The notes beneath the pieces are model-generated. The model ran no database searches. It had not been told where the DNA came from and saw only the letters and a list, made by a program, of their open reading frames with translations. A stretch of 64,000 nt of DNA from Reticulitermes speratus (Eukaryota > Arthropoda > Insecta > Blattodea > Rhinotermitidae), in NCBI GenBank assembly GCA_021186555.1, contig JAJKFL010000042.1, forward strand, positions 48,554,980 to 48,618,979, in the 5' to 3' direction. The translations under genes were made by a program, and so were the position numbers. Positions 1 to 9,400 of this stretch are shown piece by piece (within the stretch, counting starts at the first letter, position 1; each line of letters starts with the position of its first letter).

Positions 1-244
1 AGTTCGCGAGTCGGCCATATTGTTACTGCTGATTGTAGGAAATTATGAAACGTGGTTTTGGAGGTTGCCGCCGATGGCATAACGTTTCATACGAAGTTTT
101 GTGACAATTGATCGAACGGTTCAAAAGTTTAAAGGAGGTCTTTGCACGCACACAGACAGACAGACAGACAGCATAATGGTCTAAAAGACGTATTTTATGA
201 AGGAAAGCAAGCTGACAGTATAAAGGTAATGTTGTCTCTGCCCA

Positions 245-500
245 CGACATGAAAGCGTATAGGGGAAGTAAAAGTATACCTCCACTCATTCTTACCCTCG
301 GCACTAGATGGAGATGAGTGGTCAATTTTACGCGTTAGCTTCTTCACCCCAGGGAAAGAACCCTGGTAATCATTGAATACGAAGCTGGGTGGGCCCCAGA
401 ACGGTTCTGTACTGTTCTTGGAGAAATAAAATTTATTGCTCCTGCCGGGATTTGAACCGCGGACGGTCCAGTCCGTAGCTAGTCGCTATACAGACTGAGG
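245..500 (-). repeat. Old tRNA-derived SINE relic (SINE-A-like)
   Basis: Read on the minus strand, the segment starts with a tRNA-like head: a 'tagcgactagctacgg' stretch, then a B-box-like 'ggttcaaatccc' around 450-462. A body follows that resembles the better-preserved SINE-A copies further on (contact with 'cagcttcgtattc', then the 'cactcattcttaccctcggc' region). It is much more diverged than the copies at 1.9, 33.4 and 57.5 kb. No target duplication was found. The match is by eye, so the boundaries are approximate. Confidence 0.5.
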
Positions 501-558
501 GGAAGGCTATTAATGTACGTGTTTTTATCTGGTGTAATAAGGCGCCGCTAGTAGACAT

Positions 559-1205
559 CCCCAATGAAAATTATGATAGATCAAAAACAATTGAGAATGT
601 GGAATATTTCAATTATTTAGGTAGCATGATAACAAATGATGCAAGGTGTACACGTGAAATTGAATACAGAATTGCCATGGCAAAAGCAGCATTCAACATG
701 AAGAAAAATATTTTCACCAGCAAACTGGACTTAAATTTAAGGAAGAAACTAGTAAAGTGCTACATTTGGAGCATAGCTTTGTGTGGTGCTGAAACGTGGA
801 CACTTGGGAAAGTAGATCAGAAGTATCTGGAAAGTTTTGAAATGTGGTGCTGGAGAAGAATGGAGAAGATCAGTTGGACCGATCGTGTGAGAAATGAAGA
901 AGTATTACACAGAGTGAAGGAGGAGAGGAATATCGTACATACAATAAAAAGAAGAAAGGCTAACTGGATTGGTCACATCTTGCGTAGAAACTGCCTTCTG
1001 AAACACGTGATTGAAGGAAAGTTAGAGGGAAGGATAGAAATGACGGGACGACGAGGGAGAAGGCGTAAGCAGCTACTGGATGACCTTAAGGAAAAGAGAA
1101 GATACTGGAAATTGAAAGAGGAAGCACTAGATCGCACTGTGCGGAGAACTCGCTTTGGAAGAGGCTACGGACCTGTCGTAAGACAGACTGCAGATTGAAT
1201 GAATG
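559..1205 (+). mobile_element. 5'-truncated LINE, reverse transcriptase C-terminal region
   Basis: An open frame from about 560 to the TGA at 1196-1198 encodes the C-terminal part of a non-LTR retrotransposon polyprotein. Recognisable landmarks are NVEYFNYLGSMIT (end of the RT domain), AETWTLGKVDQ, FEMWCWRRMEKISWTDRVRNEE, NWIGHILRR and the basic GRRGRRRKQLLDDLKEKRRYWKLKEEALD. About 210 residues survive; a whole element would encode several times more, so this is a 5'-truncated insertion. It ends in a short GAAT tail. The 9-bp direct repeat AGTAGACAT at 550-558 and 1206-1214 looks like its target-site duplication. The frame is intact, so the copy is fairly young. Clade assignment (RTE/Jockey-like) is uncertain. 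Confidence 0.85.
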
Positions 1206-1712
1206 AGTAGACATAGAAGTCTGTAACTTTCTGAAATACGTACGTCTGTGATAAGGCTGCGTGCTTGTACCGTTCTTTGCTGTATTTATTGATTGGGAGA
1301 AAGGCAATAGCACTGGATATTCAGTGTAACTAAATTCAGACAAATGTTCGTGATTCTCAGAACTGCTAAATTTAAAGGTCATAAATTTTTGAATTTTTTG
1401 GCACTGCTTTGATATTGCCGATCATGTCACGTAATTATTTTTCGCAACTTCAAAAAAATCATTTTTTATGATTTCAGTGTTGTATCTTAATGGGTTCCTG
1501 TGTCAACGCGCTTCATAACTTTTGTTGGACACTGTAGATGTTGGAATAAAATAATTGTTATAAAGTTGCACCTGACTGTACGTAGTTACATCCTACGTAT
1601 AATCAGCCATGCTGAAATGTTTGTTGAAGTCGCAGGTGAACAATCAATAGCTTTTGTTTAAGGCGTTCGGTTATTAAAACCACGAACGGAACCACGACCG
1701 AGCAAACCAGCA

Positions 1713-1882
1713 GGAAGCAATGGCCGTGTTGTTATATGTGGGTGTGAAACTTGGTCTCTGAGGGAACTGTATGGATCGTGTTCGACAAGTGTTTGCTGAA
1801 GGGAATGTTCGTACCTGAGAGGGAGGGGGTGACAGGAGAATGGAGAAAACTACATAATGAGGGGCTTTATGATTTGTACTGC
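1713..1882 (+). mobile_element. LINE relic, second family (host of a SINE)
   Basis: Broken reading frames keep traces of a second non-LTR family: 'VLLYVGVKL' resembles the usual VVLYGCETW motif, and 'VTGEWRKLHNEGL' at about 1830-1870 is the segment near its 3' end. The same segment recurs at 33.24-33.35 kb. The relic is interrupted by the SINE at 1896-2184 and resumes for a few bases after 2198. It is decayed, with several frame breaks, and makes no protein. Confidence 0.6.
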
Positions 1883-1895
1883 ACCTGAGATGTTA

Positions 1896-2184
1896 GTGGG
1901 CCGGCATAGCTCAGTCGGTACAGCGACTCGCTACGAGCTGGACGGTCCGGGGATCGAATCCAAGTGGAGGCGAGATTTTCAGCACCTGTCCAGACCGGCC
2001 CTGGGGCCTACCCAGCCTCCTGTACAATGGGTACCGGGTCATTCCCGGGGATAAAGCGGCCGGGGCGTGGCGTTGACCACCCACCCCCATCTAGCGCCGA
2101 GGTTAAAGAAAGAGTAGAGCTATACCTCTACTCCCCCTCTGGGCCTTCATGGCCTGTTATAGGGTGAGCTTTACCTTTACCTTT
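1896..2184 (+). mobile_element. tRNA-derived SINE, family A (full length)
   Basis: The head is tRNA-like, with an A-box region 'tagctcagtcggtacagcga' and a B-box 'ggggatcgaatcc' that could serve an internal RNA polymerase III promoter. A body of about 200 bp follows, and the end is a (TTTACC)n tail. It is flanked by ACCTGAGATGTTA (1883-1895) and ACCTGAAATGTTA (2185-2197), a 13-bp target duplication with one difference. It sits inside a LINE relic. Open frames within it are incidental. Confidence 0.85.
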
Positions 2185-2216
2185 ACCTGAAATGTTATTA
2201 GGGTGTGTATGAAAGG

Positions 2217-2475
2217 CCGCCGATCGCAGTGGCCGCGCGGTCTAAGGCGTGGGTCTGCGGCCGCTCGCTTGCTGGGATTACGGGTTCGTATCCCGCCGAG
2301 GGCATGGATGTCTGTTGTGAGTGTTGTGTGTTGTCAGGTAGAGGTCTCTGCGACGGGCTGATCATTCGTCCAGAGGAGTCCTACCGACTGTGGTGTGTCT
2401 AAAGTGTGATCGTGAAGCCTCGATAATGAGGAGGCCTAGGCCCCCAAGGGGCTGTCGAGTCATTGCGAAAAAAGC
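2217..2475 (+). mobile_element. tRNA-derived SINE, family B
   Basis: The head 'cagtggccgcgcggtctaag' followed by 'gggttcgtatcccgcc' has the A- and B-box layout of a tRNA with a long variable arm (Leu/Ser-like). The body contains 'tgtgttgtcaggtagaggtc' and 'cgtccagaggagtcctaccg', and the end is a short A-rich tail. Five further copies lie in the window (3128, 50176, 50884, 52023 minus, 56545). The 5' end abuts a LINE relic. Confidence 0.85.
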
Positions 2476-2566
2476 TTAGGAGGACACAACGTGTAGCATG
2501 CACGCTAGACATGAGAAATTCATACAAGGTTTTAGTTTTAAAATCTGAAGGGAAGCATGACAAGGG

Positions 2567-2849
2567 AGGACTGGGTGTAGTGGCGGGTTGTTATGTGGGG
2601 GTATAGACTGGGTGTAGTGGCGGGTTGTTATGTGGGGGTATAGACTGGTGTAGTGGCGGGTTGTTATGTGGGGGTATAGACTGGTGTAGTGGCGGGTTGT
2701 TATGTGGGGGTATAGACTGGTGTAGTGGCGGGTTGTTATGTGGGGGTATAGACTGGTGTAGTGGCGGGTTGTTATGTGGGGGTATAGACTGGTGTAGTGG
2801 CGGGTTGTTATGTGGGGGTATAGACTGGTGTAGTGGCGGGTTGTTATGG
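2567..2849 (+). repeat. 36-bp minisatellite, about 8 units
   Basis: Nearly identical units of 36 bp contain 'tgtagtggcgggttgttatg' followed by 'tgggggtatagactgg'. The first two units carry one additional base. Because 36 is a multiple of three, a spurious open frame with a 12-residue repeat appears. No coding role is supported. Confidence 0.95.
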
Positions 2850-3127
2850 GTTTCGTAATGGGCTAAGAAATTATTGTTCAGGTTACCAACTATCAGCTTC
2901 CTGTTTCATGAATTGACTACAGTAACGAAGATTCGGCGTGCTGTACCGCTGTACGGCCTTCAGTCAGGTGAATAAACATTGCGACATTTGAGGTTCTCAC
3001 AGCGGTATTGCTGAGGATTCGTGTCTTCTGCGAAGTGACGTCGTGTCGATTGGTAACTACTTTCTGACGTTTCGAAAGAACGTAATGCCTAGATCCTGAA
3101 GAAAAATGGCAGCTGTAATCCTTCGAA

Positions 3128-3370
3128 CTGCACGGTCTAAGACGTGGGTCTACGGCCGCTCGCTTGTTGGGATTGCGGGTTCGAATCCGCCGGGGGAATA
3201 GATGTCTCTCTTCATGTGAGTGTTGTGTGTTGTCAGGTAGAGGTCTCTGCGACGGGCTGATCACTCGTCCAGAGGTGTCCTACCGAGTGAGGTGTGTCTG
3301 AGTGTGATCGTGAAACCTTGTTAATAAGGAGGCCGTGGCCCACTAGCTATCGCGCCATTGGGGGGAAAAA
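3128..3370 (+). mobile_element. SINE family B, 5'-truncated, with perfect target duplication
   Basis: The copy starts inside the tRNA-like head ('ctgcacggtctaagacgtgg') and includes the B-box 'gggttcgaatccgccg' and the family-B body, ending in an A run. It is bounded by an exact 11-bp direct repeat AATCCTTCGAA at 3117-3127 and 3371-3381, so both ends are defined. Lacking a full A-box region, it is probably not transcribable by itself. Confidence 0.9.
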
Positions 3371-3940
3371 AATCCTTCGAAACTTTCATAACTATTTACC
3401 GGTCGACACGGCATCGCAATTCAGAAGACTTAATCTCGTCACCAAGCTTTGTCAGTGCGATGCAGACACGCACACAGTTCCAGCTCTTCTTTGTAGCCAC
3501 TACCAACCTGACAAGCGTTAGATTTCTAGCTGGTCACTGTCGTGCAAAGCTGACATTCTGCCTGCATGTAGCTGCACTCCCCTTGGCCTTCCCTTCCTAT
3601 GTTCTTGTATAAGTGCATATTTGGTGTTGACGTTGCATTAAATGTCCATTATTTTGCATTCGGCAAGTTTCTCTTCCGTTCGCATGACTGTACCATCATC
3701 GCCTTTTCGTTTCAAGGACCTTATCGCAAAGCTGGTGTAACTAGCGGACAATAGCGTCATTACCAGCACAATAACCATGGCACAGGCGAGGATAAAATTG
3801 CCTATGCTTAAGCCTTTGAAGCCTTAAATACACCTAAATAAGATTTAAAAATTCTCTCATTTACATGAACTTTGTGGCTTAAAAGCATTGTAGAACGCTG
3901 TATTGCAAAAGAGCCATTTCAAAATCTCTCAAACCCTGTG

Positions 3941-4413
3941 CGAGCCGCTAACCAGTTGTTGGCAGTAAGCGTCGTATGCGAGCCGCTAACCAGTTGTTGG
4001 CAGTAAGCGTCGTATGCGAGCCGCTAACCAGTTGTCGGCAGTAAGCGTCTTATGCGAGCCGCTAACCAGTTGTCGGCAGTAAGCGTCTTATGCGAGCCGC
4101 TAACCAGTTGTTGGCAGTAAGCGTCTTATGCGAGCCGCTAACCAGTTGTTGGCAGTAAGCGTCTTATGCGAGCCGCTAACCAGTTGTTGGCAGTAAGCGT
4201 CTTATGCGAGCCGCTAACCAGTTGTTGGCAGTAAGCGTCTTATGCGAGCCGCTAACCAGTTGTTGGCAGTAAGCGTCTTATGCGAGCCGCTAACCAGTTG
4301 TTGGCAGTAAGCGTCTTATGCGAGCCGCTAACCAGTTGTTGGCAGTAAGCGTCTTATGCGAGCCGCTAACCAGTTGGCAGTAAGCGTCTTATGCGAGCCG
4401 CTAACCAGTTAGT
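3941..4413 (+). repeat. 38-bp minisatellite, about 12 units
   Basis: The unit is 'cgagccgctaaccagttgtt' followed by 'ggcagtaagcgtcttatg'. The first units read 'cgtcgtatg' or carry 'tgtcgg', while the rest are almost identical, so the array was homogenised from one end. The last two units are shortened. Confidence 0.95.
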
Positions 4414-4464
4414 AAACGTCTTGTACGAGACTTCAGGCTTCCGTCGTTGTGTGTAGTTGAGGAC

Positions 4465-4670
4465 ATCGCTCTTCTGGGATATTACGTGGCGTAGGTTGGC
4501 GTTTGGTTACCGACGTTTCGGCCAACATATCGATCTCATCTTCAAGGGTCAAGCATTCTTCGCGGACTGCTTGACCCTTGAAGTTGGAACCGATGTTGCC
4601 CCCGAAACGTCGGTAATCAACTACCAACCTACACTGCCTAACATCCTGGAAGAGCGAAGGCTTCAGTGAA
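4465..4670. mobile_element. Small foldback relic with degenerate hammerhead-like halves
   Basis: Two inverted halves meet near 4560. The minus-strand half (about 4499-4556) and plus-strand half (about 4569-4625) each contain 'ttgaag', a variable segment and 'cgaaacgtcggta'. Outside them the halves carry the recurrent module 'gggatattacgtggcgtagg' and its inverted counterpart. The first core base is T instead of C in both halves, and stem II is weak. It is therefore read as a decayed member of the foldback class described elsewhere. Confidence 0.5.
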
Positions 4671-4840
4671 AGTCTTACTGTTCGAAAGAAAGGATTAAAC
4701 TGGCTGTTAATTAACATCAGTATTATTACAATTGAAGTTAAAGTAGTAATTAATTATAACTTAATTAAACGGACTTACGTTATTTTTAAGAACGCAATGT
4801 CAGTGAGAAGCTTGTCCTGTCTTTTGTCACTGATAATTTG

Positions 4841-5312
4841 TACAGACATACACAGACATACATTTGTACAGACATACACAGACATACATTTGTACAGACA
4901 TACATTTGTACAGACATACACAGACATACATTTGTACAGACATACATTTGTACAGACATACACAGACATACATTTGTACAGACATACACAGACATACATT
5001 TGTACAGACATACACAGACATACATTTGTACAGACATACACAGACATACATTTGTACAGACATACACAGACATACATTTGTACAGACATACACAGACATA
5101 CATTTGTACAGACATACACAGACATACATTTGTACAGACATACACAGACATACATTTGTACAGACATACACAGACATACATTTGTACAGACATACACAGA
5201 CATACATTTGTACAGACATACACAGACATACATTTGTACAGACATACACAGACATACATTTGTACAGACATACACAGACATACATTTGTACAGACATACA
5301 CAGACATACATT
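4841..5312 (+). repeat. 26-bp minisatellite of ACAGACATAC type, about 18 units
   Basis: The unit is 'tacagacatacacagaca' plus 'tacatttg', with two shortened 16-bp units near the start (about 4889-4955). It is low-complexity and open in several frames on both strands, which is a compositional artefact. Confidence 0.95.
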
Positions 5313-5514
5313 CTGGAAAATTATGACTGAGACACCCTTGCACTGATTACTTACTTAAAACTAATATTGTAGGGGGGGATGATAGAGCTTACCACTTCGT
5401 ATTTTTCTCACTCCTCCCACTGTCAAATATTTCAAAGCTTGGAACACGGGCTGTTCCCATGCAATATGCACGAAGTGAATAATGGTCACTAAATTTAACT
5501 ATTTGGGGGTTGAA

Positions 5515-5620
5515 ATCTGCGGTCTTCTGGGGTATTACGTAGCGTCGTGTGGTAATTGTTTACCGACGTTTCGGGACAACGTATTGGTCCCATCCTCACG
5601 GGTCAAGAGTCCGAGTGGAA
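5515..5620. repeat. Dispersed module ending in ACCGACGTTTCGG
   Basis: The layout 'ggtcttctggggtattacg', 'gtcgtgtggtaattg', 'taccgacgtttcgg' recurs about a dozen times in the window on both strands. Reverse-complemented, the last part gives CGAAACGTCGGTA, which matches the 3' half of the hammerhead-like modules. This copy is followed by 'catcctcacgggtc', a decayed partner half. It probably derives from a Penelope-like element terminal repeat; that is inference. Confidence 0.45.
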
Positions 5621-5939
5621 AGAAAGCCTATAACGTAGATTCTGGAAAGTACGGCGGGGTAGCAAAACGTGGGATGTGATGACAGCCAATAGGGTGAGAG
5701 AGGGGTGGATACAAACAAGGTTATTTGGGGGTTGATTGTGGGGCTGCATCCTCGCCTCATAAAAACTCGGTTGTCTCGAAACGCCGACAACAGGCAGGTC
5801 ACGGCCTCGAAACGGGCCTAAGCACCAAAGGAGAAGAAGAATTTAACTATCCTGCATACAAAAAGTTCGTCTGCCGCAGAAATACGTCTGGCGGGCCACA
5901 GGTTGCCTATCACTGCTGTGCGTGGAATATACAGAAGAA

Positions 5940-6585
5940 CAGTAGAACCTCGGTTATCCGAACTTCGTTTAACCGAAACTCAGGTTAACCGAGACGCCTG
6001 TCAGGCGCTGCGATTCCCATAACTGCCTGCCGCGAGACACCTCTGAGCCTCTCCCCGTCAGTTTGCTGTCAAAAGTTGACGTGTGCGGACTGTACCTGTA
6101 AATATCGTACACTTTGTTGTGCCATACATTTGTAGTGTTGTATTGTACCTGTAAATATCGTACACTTTGTTGTGCCATAAATTTGTAGTGTTGTATTGTA
6201 CCTGTAAATATCGTACACTTTGTTGCGCCATAAATTTGTAGTGTTGTATTGTACCTGTAAATATCGTACACTTTGTTGTGCCATAAATTTGTAGTGTTGT
6301 ATTGTATCTGTAAATATCGTACACTTTGTTGCGCCATAAATTTGTAGTGTTGTATTGTACCTGTAAATATCGTACACTTTGTTGCGCCATAAATTTGTAG
6401 TGTTGTATTGTATGTAAATATCGTACACTTTGTTGTGCCATAAATTTTTATTAACATAAGACTGTGTTTGTGAATATATGTTATTTGTATTGCACCTTAT
6501 CACGTCAAGCCGAATTTCCGATATCCGCATTTGCTATCCGAAATCGGGTCCGCCCCCTTTATTTCGCATAATCGAGGTTCTACTG
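5940..6585. mobile_element. Non-autonomous pogo/Tigger-like DNA transposon
   Basis: Terminal inverted repeats are 'cagtagaacctcggttatcc' at 5940-5959 and its near-complement ending 'aatcgaggttctactg' at 6585, followed by TA. A second inverted pair lies inside ('aacttcgtttaaccgaaac' against 'cgaatttccgatatccg'). The CAGT-start TIRs with GGTTAT motifs are typical of pogo/Tigger relatives. No transposase is present; the centre is a 53-bp minisatellite. Confidence 0.7.
6095..6445. repeat. 53-bp minisatellite inside the Tigger-like element
   Basis: Six to seven units contain 'cctgtaaatatcgtacactt' and 'gccataaatttgtagtgttg'. The units alternate between TTGTTGTG and TTGTTGCG. The last unit is shortened before the unique sequence near 6445. 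The array accounts for more than half of the host element. Confidence 0.95.
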
Positions 6586-6699
6586 TAGTCTGGAAACGAA
6601 ACAGCTTTGTGCGCGGTAAACACCGGTAAATGCCGACAGCGCCTAAAGCGAGAGACAAGAGCGGGATGTAGGCGTCCTTATAGAACACTTTGAACATAT

Positions 6700-7166
6700 G
6701 TTCAATAAACCCAACTAATGCACATAAACTTTTTCCAAAAGTTTATTCTTAAAATTCCCCTATACGTATTTCGGTGGTTTAAACCACCATCTTCAGGGGG
6801 TCGTAGAGATTATTATGCATAGACCTTACAGTTATTACATATGTGGTTATATTTATATATGTAGAATATGAGTGGGCTAGTATTGTCCACTTGGTACAGT
6901 GTTGTAAAATAAGTCACTATAAAATGGATTAAGTAGTTGCTAAAATGATTACATAATTTGTAGTCAGCAAGAAAATTAGTGGCAGTTTGGCCTTGTATTT
7001 CTTTGTATGTGAATTTTAATTTGCAGTAAGGAGGTCGTCTGTAGAAATATTAAACGTGATTAGTTACTTAAATAGTAAAGTAATAATGTATGAGTAATTA
7101 CATGTAGATTTTAAGAATAAACTATTGTGAAAAAAGTTTGTGTGCGTTAGTTGGTTTTTATTGAAC
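6700..7166. mobile_element. Foldback/MITE element with ATAT duplication
   Basis: Terminal inverted repeats of about 55 bp run inward from 'gttcaataaacccaactaat' at 6700 and end at 7166 with 'ttagttggtttttattgaac'. The flanking ATAT occurs at 6696-6699 and 7167-7170, a likely 4-bp target duplication. The interior is AT-rich and has no open frame of note. One hammerhead-like module lies on the minus strand just inside the left arm. Confidence 0.75.
6757..6800 (-). ncRNA. Hammerhead-like ribozyme module with palindromic stem III
   Basis: On the minus strand the order is: CCCC (stem I), CTGAAGA (core), one T, GGTGG-TTTAAA-CCACC (perfect 5-bp stem II), GAA, ATACGTAT (self-complementary, so stem III could form between two RNAs), A (cleavage position), GGGG (stem I). 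All pairings expected of a hammerhead are present. The single T before stem II is not in the textbook core. The family fits known diminished-stem-III hammerheads linked to Penelope-like elements. Activity is inferred, not shown. Confidence 0.5.
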
Positions 7167-7926
7167 ATATCTCATTTGAAAATGCACGGTAAATACAACG
7201 TTAAACTTTGAACACAGTTTCAGTTTCGACGTTAGTTGCTTGCTGGTTGGTTTCTTTTTTAAGAACACCGCAAGCGTGATTGACTGCGTGATATCGCTTG
7301 CCGGATGGTGTTTTTTTTTTAACAGATGCGTCTGTTATCTGTGCGTCTAGCGACACGTTTATTACAACGTGTGTATAATTGAGGAATCCTCGATAGGCCT
7401 GGTTCAGTTCTAGGCTTGTGAATTGCCTACAAGAATAAGACAAAAGCGATGTTTGAGGCAAATGGGATTCAGATTGTGAGTTCATCAGTAAGTTTGGCCA
7501 AAGTACGACACCCGTATTTCCTTCCACAACAAAGTACATTTAGTATCCCAACTGGTACAGAGCTGGATGCATTCTCACTAAATTAAAAATGATTAAATCG
7601 TTAAAGTATTTATAATTTATTGCTCATTATCAACCTGTTTAGAGGGAAGGATAGAAATGACGGGAAGACGAGGAAGAAGACGTAAGCAGCTACTGGATGA
7701 CCTTAATGCCGGCCACACACGCTCCGGCGGCCTGTCAGTTCTGCCTGCACAGTTATGCCTGTGACAGGCCGCCGGAGCGTGTGTAGGGTCCGGCACACCT
7801 TTCAGTTATAACTGTACAGGCGGCCGGAGCAAATACGAAAACTCGTTCGACCAACCGGCAGGCCGGAGGACTGCGCAGGCGTACCGGAGCGTGTGTAGGT
7901 CAATTCAGGCCACGTGTTGAAGCCAA

Positions 7927-8205
7927 TCAGAACCTCCTCATCACTGTATTTTTCTTTTCAATTAATGGCGCCACTAATGAAAGCAGTTGTAAGTATGTTT
8001 CTTCATCCATTCGCAAATAATTATGCCAGTCTTTAGGGGCCAGCTTGAACTCAGTCAAGAAATTTACATGGGAATACGTGTTTCTTTTTTGTAACCACTC
8101 TTTACACCACATTTTACGCTTATTTTTGCGCTTACTTTTACTCTTCATAGCTATTAGCAAGCCAACAATAGCGAGCGTGTCGTCGTCTGTTGAGGCCATG
8201 ATCAA
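7927..8205 (-). pseudogene. HARBI1-like transposase, N-terminal fragment
   Basis: Ninety-two residues remain. The stretch CKEWLQKRNTYSHVNFL, then EFKLAPKDWHNYLRMDEE and TYLQLLSLVAPLIEKKNTVMR, is the conserved N-terminal region of PIF/Harbinger transposases, upstream of the DDE nuclease. The catalytic domain (normally about 200 further residues) is absent, replaced by about 200 bp leading to the element's other end. A lysine/arginine-rich segment (KSKSKRKNKRK) precedes the conserved block. Start choice: the methionine at 8205 precedes a second one two codons on; either could be used. Confidence 0.85.
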
Positions 8206-8217
8206 GACTAGCGGGAT

Positions 8218-8625
8218 TCGCCTGAACGTGTGTGAGGACTTCAGTTTATCCGGCCGCCTATCTTCAGGCGGCCTGCGCAGGCAAAACTGACAGGCCTACC
8301 TGAACGTGTGTGAGGACTTCAGTTTATCCGGCCGCCTCTCTTCAGGCGGCCTGCGCAGGCAAAACTGACAGGCCTACCTGAACGTGTGTGGGGACTTCAG
8401 TTTATCCGGCCGCCTCTCTTCAGGCGGCCTGCGCAGGCAAAACTGACAGGCCTACCTGAACGTGTGTGGGGACTTCAGTTTATCCGGCCGCCTCTCTTCA
8501 GGCGGCCTGCGCAGGCAAAACTGACAGGCCTACCTGAACGTGTGTGGGGACTTCAGTTTATCCGGCCGCCTCTCTTCAGGCGGCCTGCGCAGGCAAAACT
8601 GACAGGCCTACCTGAACGTGTGTGG
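8218..8625. repeat. 78-bp tandem array of Harbinger subterminal sequence
   Basis: Five units contain 'cctgaacgtgtgtgaggact', 'ttatccggccgcctctcttc' and 'aggcaaaactgacaggccta'. Each unit ends in the same sequence that forms the element's right end. The array therefore arose by repeated duplication of the terminal region inside the transposon. Unit length is a multiple of three, giving an incidental open frame. Confidence 0.95.
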
Positions 8626-8749
8626 CCGGCATAAGGAAAAGAGAAGATACTGGAAATTGAAAGAGGAAGCACTAGATCACATTCTGGAGAACTCGCTTTG
8701 GAAGAGGCTATGGACCTGTCGTAAGACAGACTGCAGAATGAATGAATTA

Positions 8750-9400
8750 TAGGAACACGAGTGCGTGGCACGCAAAGCCGATTTGTAATGGAAGTGGGGC
8801 ATGACACGGATCAGTGACAACGCATGCGTGATCACGTGACAGTCAAGCGCGTGGAGCTTTTTTTTTAAAACCAACCACAACCATACAGGAACCATCAGTC
8901 AACTCATGCGCGATCTCGGAATAAGGCATCACGGCTCACGCATTCACGGATGCGTGGTTCTTAAAAACCAAGGCTTTATGGCAAGTTTACGCACTCGTGC
9001 AACCACGGACAAACAAGTGACAAGAAATATGACTGAAAGTCGTAAAATTTTAAAAGTCTGGGTTCCTGACGACGTCACAGTTGTGTACAGAATTGCGGAA
9101 AGCTGCGAGTATGTATGGACGCCATTAGCGTCAAGGACGATGCAAATGAGGTCAAAGTTTGCACAGTTGTGGCATCAGATCGGTGTGACGATTGAACAGG
9201 CAGTGGGGCAACTGGATCGGTTCACAGCGTTCTGAAGGATGATATGGAAAAGCGAGCGGGGCTCGTGGAGGGCCCTCGCACTGCGGCAGCTTTTGGTGAA
9301 GACCCAAATTCCAACTATCCCGCAGCCGACGTGTTCAGTTCCCAACTGTCACTCCGTCCCAAGACGGGCTCCGCGGTTACCGTTCTGCATCCGTACAAGC
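8750..9400. other. Unassigned interval
   Basis: There are short open frames on both strands but none with a recognisable domain. The part around 8900-9235 has a frame of about 109 residues (CEYVWTPLASRTMQMRSKF region) with no family I can name. 'MEKRAGLVEGPRTAAAFG' near 9244 is likewise unassigned. No splice or promoter signal stands out. Confidence 0.3.

Larger units (their letters stand above)
7707..8631. mobile_element. PIF/Harbinger-type DNA transposon, defective
   Basis: The ends are inverted: 'tgccggccacacacgctcc' at 7707 and 'aacgtgtgtggccggca' at 8631. The target duplication is TAA (7704-7706 and 8632-8634), as expected for PIF/Harbinger, which duplicates TWA. It contains the N-terminal part of a HARBI1-like transposase on the minus strand, and a 78-bp array built from its own subterminal sequence. 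The first 200 bp are also rich in inverted copies of the CCGGCGGCC motif. With only a transposase fragment it cannot be autonomous. Confidence 0.88.
7635..8746 (+). mobile_element. LINE 3' tail split by a DNA transposon
   Basis: Bases 7635-7706 match the 'gagggaaggatagaaatgac' to 'ctactggatgacctta' part of the LINE at 559-1205. Bases 8632-8746 continue it from 'aaggaaaagagaagatactg' to the GAAT tail. The junction reads cctTAAgg before insertion and carries TAA on both sides of the intervening 925-bp element. The LINE insert was therefore a very short 3' fragment that was later interrupted. Confidence 0.9.

Noticed and set aside
1857-2402. Short frames with a PGIESKWRRDFQ or similar peptide
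   Set aside because: They are translated SINE heads, repeated wherever family A or B occurs.
3941-4413. CRISPR-like repeats
   Set aside because: Units are contiguous direct repeats without unique spacers, in a eukaryotic context.
4775-5346. Cysteine/valine- and histidine/threonine-rich frames
   Set aside because: Low-complexity 26-bp repeat read in five frames.
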